This document shows positions 24,874 through 34,053 of a stretch of 47,522 bases of DNA, piece by piece. The translations under genes and the position numbers were made by a program. The notes under the pieces were generated by a model. That model saw only the letters and a program-made list of their open reading frames with translations, had not been told where the DNA came from and made no database searches. Source of the DNA: Micromonospora deserti (GTDB lineage: Bacteria > Actinomycetota > Actinomycetes > Mycobacteriales > Micromonosporaceae); contig NZ_POUB01000023.1 in NCBI RefSeq assembly GCF_003236335.1, forward strand, positions 1 through 47,522, in the 5' to 3' direction. The number at the start of each line of letters is the position of its first letter. The stretch's first letter is position 1.

Positions 24874-27800
24874 TCACAGGTGGGCCCGTAGGTAGGCGCC
24901 CGCCGCGAGCAGCTGCGTGCGGGCCGACTCGTCGGTGGCTGTCCTTGCCGCCGCCGCGAACCGGTCCAGAGCAGCCTTGGCCTGCTCCGTCCGGCCCGCC
25001 GCCGCCGTGCGCTGGGCCGCCTCGAGCTGGCCGAACAGGTCGTCGGCGAGCTCGTCGCTGAGCAGACCCTCCGCCTGGTACCGCCGCACCAACGCCTGGG
25101 CGTTGTCGAAGGTGGCGACGACCTCGAAGGCGACGGTCACCTCCGTGGCGTTGCCGGCCATGTCGGTCGCCACGACGGTCAGCTTGTGACCGCCCGCCGT
25201 GGGCTCGGCACCCGCACCGCTCTCGATCGCCTCCCCGTCCAGACGGAGGGCCACCGAGTCGACGCCCGACGTGGCGTCCCGTGCCGTGGCGGCGATCGGC
25301 AGTGACGTACCAAGGTCGTACTTGCCGCCGTTCGCCACGCCGTCGACGGTCACGACCGGGGCCGTGGTGTCGACGAGCAGGGACACCGCTTCCGGCGCGG
25401 AGGTGTTGCCGGCCTCGTCGATCGCCCGGAACCGCAGCGACCCCGGGCCATCTTCGGTCACCCGGACCGGCTCACGGTACTGCGTCCAGGCGCCGTCGCC
25501 TTGGGCGAACTCGATGCGGACCGGGCCGCCGCGGTCATCCCTTGCCGAAGCGGTGACCGTCGCCGGCGAGGTGTACCAACCGCGCTGGCCGTTCGGCTGC
25601 GCCGGGTCGAGCGACACGGTCAGGCTCGGCGCCGTCGTGTCGAGAACCCGGAAGTAGTCGAACGCGACGGTGACCGGCTGCATCTGCTCCGGACCCATCG
25701 CCATCAGGCCGAACGAGGTCATCGCGGCGTCGTTGGTGACCGGCTGGCCGAGCGAGGTCCAGTTGACCCCGCCGTCGCTGATCTGGGCCGAGTAGGTGTT
25801 CCCACTCCGGCTCAGCCGCAGGTAGTACCAGCCGCTCTCGGACGAGTCGGCGATGTCGATCGACCGGTTGCCGCCGTTGCCGAACTGCGCGTTGCGTTCC
25901 GAGACGAGCTCGGCGTGCAGGTTGGTCGGCGTTCCGGCGTTGTTGTTGGCGACGACGTCGAACTTCACGTAGTTGTCGTCGTTGTTGTAGACCAGGAAGC
26001 CGGCCAGCTGCCACTTGTGCAGCATTGTCGGCGTCAGCCTGGTCTCGATCGTCCAGTTGCCGGCGGCGACGTCCGCAGGGATCTTCTGCAGGATGAAGTT
26101 CCGCGGCGAGGCGCTGTTGGTGCCGTCGATGTCGCCCGGCTGGGTTTCGATGCGCAGCGCGCCGCCGCTCATCGCGACCTTGGACGAGTCGTACCGCACC
26201 ACCGCGTTCCACCGGCAGCCGTCGAGAGCGCTGCCGTCGAACTCGTCGCTGGGCGCGCGGACACCGTCGTCCGTGCCGTCCGGCGTGATGGTGAAGTGAT
26301 CGAACACGGCGTTGACCTGTGACGTCCCGGTGTCCCCGGCGGCCACGAGGCCGACGGTCGCGTTCGGGATGACGGTCCCGGAGCCGGCGAGCGCGGTCCA
26401 GGTCTGGCCGTCGGCCGAGTACGCGGCGGTCAGCTTCTGACCGTCGCTAACCAGTCGCAGGTGCGCGGTGGACGGGAAGTCCGCCGGGACACCCACGTTG
26501 GCGTGCCACGACCGCGTCCCGCCGGCCTCGGTCTGGAACTCCATGACCCGACTCCCGGACGAGGTGCGGGTGAACGCCACCTTGACGTAGTCGTTGTCGG
26601 TGCCGTGCATGAGCAGGCCGGCGTGTTGCCACTCGCGGTTGTGCGGGATGGCCACCTTCGTGGTGATCGTCCACGGCCCGGTCTTGGCGCGCTGACCGAC
26701 GTAGCTGATCGGCCCGGTGGCGTCCTCGTTGATGTCACCGTTGGTGACCGGCAGCACCAGTCCACCGCTGGTGACCCGCGCCGGCAGGTTCGGCGCGGTC
26801 CGCACCGTGGTCCACCGGGTGGTGTTCAGCGTGCCGCCGTCGAAGGTGTCCGAGCCGCGGATCGCGCAGCCCGGAGCGGCCTCCGGCGGTGCCGGGTGGA
26901 TGGCCTTGTCGACCAGGGTGAAACCGGTGAACTTCACCTCGCTGGTGGCCGATGTGCTGTGTGCGGTGACCGCGAGGCCAATGTCCTGCGGGCTGACCGC
27001 GCCAGGCAGCGTCACCGGGTCGCCGACCAGCGTGAACGACTTCCCGTCCTTGCTCCAGTAGCCGTAGTACCTTCCGCCGTCACGCACGATCCGCACCCAG
27101 GCCGGGTAGCTGGTCGTGCTGGCGCCGCTGCTGGCGTCGAGCTGGCCGTTGCCGTTGGTGTCGCGCAGCCACTCGAACCCGAGGCCAGCCCGCATCGTCA
27201 TCGCCGCGTAGCCGGGCGACGTGGCCGGCTGGGTGACATCGTTACGGACGATCAGACCGGCCTTGGCGGAGTTGTTGGTGTTCGTCTGGCTCTCGATCTT
27301 CACCGTGGCGGTCCAGGTGTCGCCGGCCGCCGCCGGCAGGTACACCGAGCCGTACTGGTCGGTTCCCTGCCACATGTTCGCGCCGCCGGCGTTGATGATC
27401 CAGGTGTCCTGGTCCGGCCGGTCGAACGCGGCGGTGGTGTTGGTGTAGGTCTGCCAGGCTCCGTAGAGATCACCGACCTCGACCTGCACGACCCGGGACT
27501 TCGTGTGGTAGCCCTTGTCGTTGGTCGCGACCGCGGTCAGCTGGTAGCGCATCTCGGTGGACGCGTTCCAAGTCATGGAGTACGGCGCCGTGGTGTCGAT
27601 GCCGATCGACGTGCCGTCGACGAAGAACTCGACCTTGGTGATCGTGTTCTCCGCGTCGCTCGCGTCGGCGGTCACCTGGATCTCGCCCGGCTCCAGCTCG
27701 TCTGCCGGCGTCGGGGAGGTCACCGCGACCTTCGGCTTGCTCGTCGGCGAGACACCCTCGCCGTCGGCCTCGATGAAGTTGAGGCGCCGCTCTCCCGCAC

Positions 27801-30800
27801 CCGGGAACACCGCGTACAGGGTGAACGTCTCGCCGGGGTTGGACACCTCGACCGGGACGTCCACATAGCCGCCGCTGGTGGTCGCCGGCACCTGGGCGGT
27901 GCCGAGCAGCTCACCGTCCGGCGCGCCCCGCCGTAGCTCGATCGTGCTCGCGCTGGGGGCCGACACGCGCAGGACAAGCCGGTCCACCTTGTACAGGTTG
28001 ACTGGGTCGTACGACGCCCAGGCGCCGTTCTGGCCGGCGATGGAGTTGCCGTGGCCCTCGATGTCCCGCGACGGGCCAACCGTCACGTTCGACGAGTTGT
28101 CGAAGAACTCCGCCTCCCGCTGCTTGGGAAACAGCAGGGTGGTGTCCGAACCGGTCAGGCTCGGGGTGCCGCCCGCGCCGCCGGAGTCGGCATAGCGGCC
28201 GTCAAGCGCATAGAAGACGTTCATGTCCTCGCCGTGCCCGCCGCCGAGGGCGGTGACCACCGAACCGGTGCGCCCGTGCAGCGGTTCGGCCGGGTGCGCG
28301 TGCTCGTCGTGACCCATCGCCGGCTGGATCACCACGTCGGCGTCGTCGATCTGGGTGTCCTCGGCGTCGCTGACCGACAGGTCCCAGCTGACTTCATCAC
28401 CGAAGTCGAAGAACGCACCGTTGGGCGGCAGGGTGAACGTCACCTCCGGCCGGGTGTTGCCGACCGTGATCGGCACCGTCGCCGTCCCGGTCTTGCCGGC
28501 CGGGTCGGTCACCGTGAGCCGGGCGTTGTAGGCGCCGTTCGTGGTGTAGGTGAAGGTGGGCTTCAGCTCGGTCGAGTCGACCACGCCGTCACCGGTGAAG
28601 TCCCACTCGTACCGCAGCTGCTCGTTTTCCGGGTCGGTGCTGGCCGAGCCGTCGAAGCGGACCTGCAGCGGTGCCTGGCCGGAGTCCGGCGACGCGCCGA
28701 TCTTCGCCGTCGGCGAGCGCGAGCCGGAGATGTAGTCGATCCGGTACAGCCCCGAGTTGGGGTTGTCGCGGCCGAATCCGCCACCCCAGTCCAGCACGTA
28801 CATCGAGCCCTCAGGACCGAACTTGGAGTCGATCGGCGCGAGGAACTGCTGCTGCGGCAGGAACGGGTTGACCTTCTCGACCCCACCCTGCCCGTTCGGA
28901 ATGATCGAGTACATCTTGTTCCGCGACCACTCGTAGAAGAACGGCCTGCCGTCGTAGTACGCCGGGAACTTAGTGTCCGATTGCAGGTTCGGGTCGTAGC
29001 TGTAGTACGGGCCGCCCATCGGGGCCAGGCCACCACCCTGCGGGATGACCGACGGCACCGAGGAACGCTTGTAGCCGTACCACATCTTGGCCGGCTTGGC
29101 CGGCGGCAGCTCGGTCAGGCCGGTGTTGCGCACCGAGTCGTTGATCGGGTGGTCGCAGTCGAAGGACGGGCCGACCGTCACCGGGTTCGTCCGGTAGTCC
29201 ACGTCCCGGAACGGCTCGTTGTTACCCATGCACAGTGGCCAGCCGTAGAAGCCGGGCTCGGTGATGACGTTCCACTCGGCGATGCCGGCGGGTCCACGGT
29301 CCGGGTTGTCGTTGCTGTTGTCCGGCGAGTAGTCCGCCAGCCCGATGGCCCCGGTCTTCGGGTCGATCGAGAACCGGAACGGGTTGCGGAAGCCCATCGC
29401 GTAGATTTCCGGCCGGGTCTTCGGCGTGCCCGCCGGGAACATGTTGCCCGCGGGGATGGAGTAGGTGCCGTCCGGCTCGGGGTGGATCCGCAGGAGCTTG
29501 CCGCGCAGGTCGTTGGTGTTGGCCGAGGTGGCCCGCGCGTCGTGGAACGTTCCGTCCCGTTCGGACAGCGGCGCGTAGCCGCCGGACGGCTCGGAGTGCG
29601 GGTTCACATCGTCGCCGACGCCCAGGTAGAGGTTCCCGTCCGAATCGAACGCGAGACCACCGCCGGTGTGACCGGGCTCGTCGGGGAGCCGTCGCGCTGG
29701 CACTTCGAGCAGGATCTTCTCCGTGGCGCGGTCAATCTGCGACCCCGGCCCGACAGTGAGACGGGACAGACGGTTGACGAAGTTCGCCGGGTCGCTGTCG
29801 TTCGTGCTCGCCGGCGCGTAGTAGATGTAGAGGTAGTTGTTCTGCGCGAAGTTCGGGTCGAGCGCGATGCCGAGCAGGCCGTCCTCACCGCCCGAGTAGA
29901 CCGGGATGGTGATCGCGGTGGAGGTGGTCTTGGTTCGCGGGTCGTACACCCGGATCTGGCCGCGCACCAGCTCGGTGAAGAAGACCCGGCCGTCCGGCGC
30001 GACGTCCATGGCGAACGGGGCGCTGGTGTTCTGGTCCAGCGGGACCCGCTCGTACTTGTCCCACGTGGTCGCGCCGCAGTCAGCCTCGACCATGCCGGCC
30101 GCCCACTTCACGCCACCCAGGATGTGCTGCACCAGCCACGGCTCGCCGGTGTAGTGCGCGCCGAAGTGGCCCATGCCGGTCATCCAGGCACGGCCGCCGT
30201 CGTACGGCTTGCACCAGGAGATCGGGTGGTCGTAGCCCATCGCGTTGCTGCCCGGGACGTACGTCGTCTCGTCCATCGTCGCGAGCACGTGCGCGTCGCC
30301 TCGGACGTTGAGCGCGTAGTTGTACCACTCGTCGGCGCGCTCCCACCGCTGCGGCAGGTGCTCGGTGGACGGGTGGACCTGGTCCTCCACCCGGACCGTG
30401 CCGGGCTGCCCGGGGCTGGTGCCGGTGGCGGCATGCCCGGGCATCAGCGTGCCGATCATGTTGTCCCACCACGCGTAGTTGCCGCGCATGTCGGTCGCAT
30501 TGTGGATGGCGACGATGCCGTGGCCGGACTTCATGTAGCGCTCCATGGCCGCCTTCTGGTCGGCGGTCCACGGGTCGCCGGAGGTCTGGAACATCACGAG
30601 CGCGTCGAAGTGCGCGAGGTCCGCGTCGTTGAAGATGGACGAGTCCTCGGTGTGCTGCGAGGTGATGCCGGCCTCGGCGAAGGCGGTCTGCAGCACGGGA
30701 ACGCCCTGCTCGATGGCCTCGGTGTGCCGGAACTGAGTGGTCTTGGTGAAGATCAGCACGTGGGCTTGGCCGTGCGCGCCCTCGTGCGCGACCGACTGCG

Positions 30801-30885
30801 ATGAGCTGATCATGGTCAGCGCGAGTGCGCTGGCTACTGGTATCGCGAACAATCGTCCCCACCGGGGACGCCAGGTCACGTTCAT
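24874..30885 (-). CDS. Giant secreted ThuA/glucose-sorbosone dehydrogenase multidomain protein
   Basis: A 2003-residue exported protein. Order of domains: signal peptide (about 1-34), ThuA-like domain (41-255; HVLIFTKTTQFRHTEAIEQG, MTGMGHFGAHYTGEP), glucose/sorbosone dehydrogenase beta-propeller (about 275-690; FAMDVAPDGRVFFTELVRGQ, GGEDGLLGIALDPNF, LRGKLLRIHPEPDGTYSIPA), PKD (722-815), a carbohydrate-binding-like region (870-1000), an Ig-like domain (1050-1135), three DUF1349-like beta-sandwiches (1138-1325, 1343-1535, 1545-1748), OmpL47-like and Ig-like domains (1755-1925) and a C-terminal FIMAH domain (1926-2003). The GSDH part suggests PQQ- or calcium-linked sugar oxidation outside the cell. 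A GGGAGG ribosome-binding site precedes the ATG. It follows the transporter operon by 100 bases on the same strand. Confidence 0.93.
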   Translation of the reverse strand: MNVTWRPRWGRLFAIPVASALALTMISSSQSVAHEGAHGQAHVLIFTKTTQFRHTEAIEQGVPVLQTAFAEAGITSQHTEDSSIFNDADLAHFDALVMFQTSGDPWTADQKAAMERYMKSGHGIVAIHNATDMRGNYAWWDNMIGTLMPGHAATGTSPGQPGTVRVEDQVHPSTEHLPQRWERADEWYNYALNVRGDAHVLATMDETTYVPGSNAMGYDHPISWCKPYDGGRAWMTGMGHFGAHYTGEPWLVQHILGGVKWAAGMVEADCGATTWDKYERVPLDQNTSAPFAMDVAPDGRVFFTELVRGQIRVYDPRTKTTSTAITIPVYSGGEDGLLGIALDPNFAQNNYLYIYYAPASTNDSDPANFVNRLSRLTVGPGSQIDRATEKILLEVPARRLPDEPGHTGGGLAFDSDGNLYLGVGDDVNPHSEPSGGYAPLSERDGTFHDARATSANTNDLRGKLLRIHPEPDGTYSIPAGNMFPAGTPKTRPEIYAMGFRNPFRFSIDPKTGAIGLADYSPDNSNDNPDRGPAGIAEWNVITEPGFYGWPLCMGNNEPFRDVDYRTNPVTVGPSFDCDHPINDSVRNTGLTELPPAKPAKMWYGYKRSSVPSVIPQGGGLAPMGGPYYSYDPNLQSDTKFPAYYDGRPFFYEWSRNKMYSIIPNGQGGVEKVNPFLPQQQFLAPIDSKFGPEGSMYVLDWGGGFGRDNPNSGLYRIDYISGSRSPTAKIGASPDSGQAPLQVRFDGSASTDPENEQLRYEWDFTGDGVVDSTELKPTFTYTTNGAYNARLTVTDPAGKTGTATVPITVGNTRPEVTFTLPPNGAFFDFGDEVSWDLSVSDAEDTQIDDADVVIQPAMGHDEHAHPAEPLHGRTGSVVTALGGGHGEDMNVFYALDGRYADSGGAGGTPSLTGSDTTLLFPKQREAEFFDNSSNVTVGPSRDIEGHGNSIAGQNGAWASYDPVNLYKVDRLVLRVSAPSASTIELRRGAPDGELLGTAQVPATTSGGYVDVPVEVSNPGETFTLYAVFPGAGERRLNFIEADGEGVSPTSKPKVAVTSPTPADELEPGEIQVTADASDAENTITKVEFFVDGTSIGIDTTAPYSMTWNASTEMRYQLTAVATNDKGYHTKSRVVQVEVGDLYGAWQTYTNTTAAFDRPDQDTWIINAGGANMWQGTDQYGSVYLPAAAGDTWTATVKIESQTNTNNSAKAGLIVRNDVTQPATSPGYAAMTMRAGLGFEWLRDTNGNGQLDASSGASTTSYPAWVRIVRDGGRYYGYWSKDGKSFTLVGDPVTLPGAVSPQDIGLAVTAHSTSATSEVKFTGFTLVDKAIHPAPPEAAPGCAIRGSDTFDGGTLNTTRWTTVRTAPNLPARVTSGGLVLPVTNGDINEDATGPISYVGQRAKTGPWTITTKVAIPHNREWQHAGLLMHGTDNDYVKVAFTRTSSGSRVMEFQTEAGGTRSWHANVGVPADFPSTAHLRLVSDGQKLTAAYSADGQTWTALAGSGTVIPNATVGLVAAGDTGTSQVNAVFDHFTITPDGTDDGVRAPSDEFDGSALDGCRWNAVVRYDSSKVAMSGGALRIETQPGDIDGTNSASPRNFILQKIPADVAAGNWTIETRLTPTMLHKWQLAGFLVYNNDDNYVKFDVVANNNAGTPTNLHAELVSERNAQFGNGGNRSIDIADSSESGWYYLRLSRSGNTYSAQISDGGVNWTSLGQPVTNDAAMTSFGLMAMGPEQMQPVTVAFDYFRVLDTTAPSLTVSLDPAQPNGQRGWYTSPATVTASARDDRGGPVRIEFAQGDGAWTQYREPVRVTEDGPGSLRFRAIDEAGNTSAPEAVSLLVDTTAPVVTVDGVANGGKYDLGTSLPIAATARDATSGVDSVALRLDGEAIESGAGAEPTAGGHKLTVVATDMAGNATEVTVAFEVVATFDNAQALVRRYQAEGLLSDELADDLFGQLEAAQRTAAAGRTEQAKAALDRFAAAARTATDESARTQLLAAGAYLRAHL

Positions 30886-30985
30886 GAGATGCGGTACCTC
30901 CCTGGGGACGCAAGGAACTACTGGTGTGGCCGTGACCGTGCGGCGTGCCGGCGCCGTCGGACTGGTGTGAAATTGACTGTCGGCT

Positions 30986-31837
30986 CTAGGGCATCACCGC
31001 CCGCAGGAACTTCAGTCCGTCCACGGCGATCGCGTCCTGGCTTGCGGCGAGCGGACGCCAGATGGAGGCGGCTGTCGCGATCGTCGCGTTCTCCGCGGTG
31101 AACGACTCGATGCACAGCGGGCCGGCGTAGCCGGCCTCGTCGATCGCGGCGAGGATCGCCGGCCAGTCCATGTGATCGGCGCCGGGCGTGCCGCGGTCGT
31201 TGCCGCACACCTGGACGTGTGCCACCCGGCCGGCGGCCGCGCGGATCGCCGCCGGGATGTCCGTCTCCTCGATGTTCTGGTGGTAGAGGTCGAGCGCGAC
31301 CCCGCAGTGCGGCAGGTCGCCGATCGCCTCGAGGGTCTGGCCGATGGTGTTGAGCAGGCTCGTCTCGTAGCGGTTGAGCGGCTCGACGGCCACCGTGACG
31401 CCGGCCGCGCCCGCGTACTCCACGACGGGGGCGAGGCTCTCCCGCAGCTGCGTGTACGCCGCGGCCCGCTCGGCCGGTGACAGGCGCCAGGTGCGGCCGA
31501 CCGAGGCGTACGCCGGCCCGGCGATCACCGGCGAGCCGACCGTAGCCGCGGCGTCCACCACGCCGTACAGATAGTCCTGAGTGGACCGGATGGTGGCCGG
31601 GTCCGCCGCGGCCAGCTCACGACCGGGCGGCATCACGAGGCACACGGTGGCGCCGAGACCGTGGTCGGCGAGCACCTGGGCGGCCCGCCTCGGCTCCCAG
31701 TCGCCCGGGTTCTCCACCGGGAGCTCGAGCACGTCGAAGCCCCACCCCGCGACCTTGCCCGCGAGGGCGGCCAACGTCGCGTCGGTCAGCGGCGAGGCCC
31801 ACACCCAGGTGTTGACCCCGAGCCGATGTCCGCTCAC
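30986..31837 (-). CDS. Sugar phosphate isomerase/epimerase (xylose-isomerase-like TIM barrel)
   Basis: A 283-residue AP-endonuclease-2/xylose-isomerase-like TIM barrel of the D-tagatose/D-psicose 3-epimerase type. Metal-ligand and active-site residues lie in GVTVAVEPLNRYETSLLNTI (E of VEPLNR), VALDLYHQNIEE (D and H), VAHVQVCGNDRGTPG (H and, after it, R/D) and GPLCIESF (E). It would epimerise or isomerise a ketose or keto-sugar. The GTG start at 31837 overlaps the stop of the binding-protein gene by GTGA, so the proteins are coupled. Exact substrate unknown. Confidence 0.92.
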   Translation of the reverse strand: MSGHRLGVNTWVWASPLTDATLAALAGKVAGWGFDVLELPVENPGDWEPRRAAQVLADHGLGATVCLVMPPGRELAAADPATIRSTQDYLYGVVDAAATVGSPVIAGPAYASVGRTWRLSPAERAAAYTQLRESLAPVVEYAGAAGVTVAVEPLNRYETSLLNTIGQTLEAIGDLPHCGVALDLYHQNIEETDIPAAIRAAAGRVAHVQVCGNDRGTPGADHMDWPAILAAIDEAGYAGPLCIESFTAENATIATAASIWRPLAASQDAIAVDGLKFLRAVMP

Positions 31838-33009
31838 CGCCACGGCCCCGGGTACCCCGGCATGTCCTCGCAGCCGCACATCGCGTAGTGCAGTGGCGGC
31901 ATGTCCTGCTTGACGTAATCCTTGACGTTGTCGCCGGTGATCCGCGGCTGCGGCAGCACCCACTCCTTTGGCACCTGCTCACCCTTGAGGATCTTCAGCG
32001 CGGCGATGACCGGGGTGCGCCACTGGTAGGTGGGATAGGTCGGCGCGACCGCGGTCAGGCCCTCGTCGACCCACAGCCGCAGGAAGTCCTGCTGGTCCTC
32101 ACCGACGATGGCGGGCACGTCGACCCCGGCGTCCTGGAACGCCTCGACCGCGGCGACGGCGGTCGCGCCGGCGTCCATCCACACGCCGTCGATCTGACCC
32201 TCGCGCTGGATGTAGTCGGCCACGATGCTCTTGGTCTTGGCCGCGTCGCCGTCGGTGAACTCCACACCGACCACGTCGAGCCCGCTGCCGGCGAAGATCT
32301 CATTGGCGGCCGCCCAACGCTGCTCGAGCACATCCACGCCGGGCAGGATCCGCAGGGCGAGGACCTTGCCGCCCGGCTTGACCTTCTCCTTCAGGAACTC
32401 CGCGCCGTCCGCGCCGAAGGCGAAGCCGCCGATGGGGTGGATGAAGGTGACCGGGCAGCTGGTGTTGACGCCCCGGTCGAACACAATCACCGGCACGCCG
32501 GTCGCGCACGCCTGCTCAACGGCCGGCGTCAGCGTGGCGGTGGTGTTCGGCGAGATGATGATCGCGGCACAGTTCTTGGTGGACAGCGACTGGATGTCGC
32601 TGATCTGCTTGTCGTCCTTGGCCTCCGCATCCAGCACGGTGAACGTGGTGATCTCCGGGTGCAGCTTCACCTCCTGCTGCATGGTCTTGTAGCCCACCTG
32701 CCGCCACGGGTTGTTCACGGCGGCGTTGGAGAAGCAGAGGGTGTAGTTCCCGCCGGGCTTGGCGAACCTTGCGGTGTCGACCAGTTCCGGCTCGAGCATC
32801 TGCTCCCACGGCTTGCCGTCCGGGCCTTGCGGCCTGGCGTCGCGGAACGCCAGCTGGCGGTTGTATTCGGTCTGGTCGAAAAACTTCGACTTGCTTGCGT
32901 CAGAAGTGGGTGAACCGCTGGCAGTGGTCGTCTCGTCGGGCAGGTCGCTCGAGCAACCGGCGACCGCGAGCGCGCCCGCCACGACCACCAAGGCCCATCT
33001 CTTGGTCAT
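31834..33009 (-). CDS. Sugar ABC transporter substrate-binding lipoprotein
   Basis: A 391-residue type-1 periplasmic binding protein (ribose/galactose-binding family, PF13407). The N-terminal lipobox LAVAGC places the lipidated Cys at 19. Ligand-domain features are YTLCFSNAAVNNPWRQVGYK, IIISPNTTATLTPAVEQACA and VPVIVFDRGVNTSC. The mature C-terminus carries an unusual MCGCEDMPGYPGPW segment. An AAGGAGAT ribosome-binding site precedes the ATG. It lies 30 bases after the second permease gene and captures the substrate at the cell surface. Confidence 0.94.
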   Translation of the reverse strand: MTKRWALVVVAGALAVAGCSSDLPDETTTASGSPTSDASKSKFFDQTEYNRQLAFRDARPQGPDGKPWEQMLEPELVDTARFAKPGGNYTLCFSNAAVNNPWRQVGYKTMQQEVKLHPEITTFTVLDAEAKDDKQISDIQSLSTKNCAAIIISPNTTATLTPAVEQACATGVPVIVFDRGVNTSCPVTFIHPIGGFAFGADGAEFLKEKVKPGGKVLALRILPGVDVLEQRWAAANEIFAGSGLDVVGVEFTDGDAAKTKSIVADYIQREGQIDGVWMDAGATAVAAVEAFQDAGVDVPAIVGEDQQDFLRLWVDEGLTAVAPTYPTYQWRTPVIAALKILKGEQVPKEWVLPQPRITGDNVKDYVKQDMPPLHYAMCGCEDMPGYPGPWR

Positions 33010-33039
33010 TCGTTGATCTCCTTACTAACCTTGGGGACT

Positions 33040-34053
33040 TCAGGAGGAGGCGGGTTGCGCGGGTCGCGCAACGTTCCGCTGTTTCGGCCACAACCGCAGC
33101 CGCTGCCGCACGCCGCTGCCGAGGGAGGCGTAGGCGACGGCGACGATGATGATCACGCCCTGCACGGCCGACTCGAGGGCGCCGCTCACGCCGAGCAGGT
33201 TCAGTAGCGTGAACAGGGCCTCCAGGGACAGTGCGCCGGCGGCGGCCGCCACCACCGATCCGCGCCCGCCGCCAAGGAGCACGCCGCCCAGCACGACGGC
33301 AGTGATCGCCCGGAACTCCAGGCCGTTGCCGACCTGCGCCGAGACGCCGGCGAACCCGCCAAGCAAGATCGCGGCGACCGCGGCGAGCAGTCCGGAGAGG
33401 ACGAACGCGAGCAGCCGGAGCCGGTCGACCTGACCGCCGGACAGCCGTACGGCGGCCTCGTTGTCGCCGACCGCGACCAGCGCCCGGCCGGTGCCACCGC
33501 GCATGAACAGCGCCGCGGCTACCAGGATCGCCAGCAGGATGAGCACCGACCACGGGACCTCGCCGAGCACCGGGACATCCACGGCGCCGCGCCCGAACAT
33601 CCGGAACCCGGCGGACAGTGCGCCGCGTGGGGCGCCACCGGTCCACAGGAAGATCGCCCCGTCGAGCACGAGCAGCATGCCGAGCGTGACGATGAACGAC
33701 GGCACCAGGAGCTTCGTCGTGACCAGCCCGTTGACCAGGCCGACCAGCAGGCCGAACCCGAGCACGAGCAGGATCACCCACGCCGTTGCCGACTCGCTCC
33801 CGTCGATGAGCCGGGCCGCGATGACCACCCCGGCGGTCACCAGCGCGCCAACCGACAGGTCGAACCCGCCGGAGACGATGACGAAGTACTGCCCGATCGC
33901 GAGAATCATCAGCGGCGCGGCACGCTTGAGCAGCGCCAGGTAGCCGGACGGCTCGTCGTAGGCCGGGCCGGCGATCGCGAGGCCGATGAGCAGCAGGAGC
34001 AGGACGACGAGCACCGGCGCGGTGCCCTCGGCCAAGCGGGGGCGCCAGGTCAT
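33040..34053 (-). CDS. Sugar ABC transporter permease (RbsC-like), second copy
   Basis: A 337-residue permease of the BPD_transp_2 (RbsC/XylH) family with about eight to ten membrane helices. The family signature is ILAIGQYFVIVSGGFDLSVG (residues 52-71), and FRAITAVVLGGVLLGGGRGS lies near the end. The ATG at 34053 overlaps the stop of the first permease as ATGA, which implies coupling. The frame runs further upstream, but that part lies inside the other permease and is spurious. The two permeases probably form a heterodimeric pore. Confidence 0.94.
   Translation of the reverse strand: MTWRPRLAEGTAPVLVVLLLLLIGLAIAGPAYDEPSGYLALLKRAAPLMILAIGQYFVIVSGGFDLSVGALVTAGVVIAARLIDGSESATAWVILLVLGFGLLVGLVNGLVTTKLLVPSFIVTLGMLLVLDGAIFLWTGGAPRGALSAGFRMFGRGAVDVPVLGEVPWSVLILLAILVAAALFMRGGTGRALVAVGDNEAAVRLSGGQVDRLRLLAFVLSGLLAAVAAILLGGFAGVSAQVGNGLEFRAITAVVLGGVLLGGGRGSVVAAAAGALSLEALFTLLNLLGVSGALESAVQGVIIIVAVAYASLGSGVRQRLRLWPKQRNVARPAQPASS

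Noticed and set aside
26461..27936. A long plus-strand frame opposite the DUF1349-like domains
   Set aside because: It has repetitive Gly/Arg/Val composition and lies on the strand opposite a well-supported gene.
28051..30804. A 917-codon open frame antisense to the giant exoprotein
   Set aside because: It is composed of Val/Arg/Gly/Asp-rich sequence without motifs and exactly mirrors the codon bias of the opposite strand, where clear ThuA and dehydrogenase domains are encoded.
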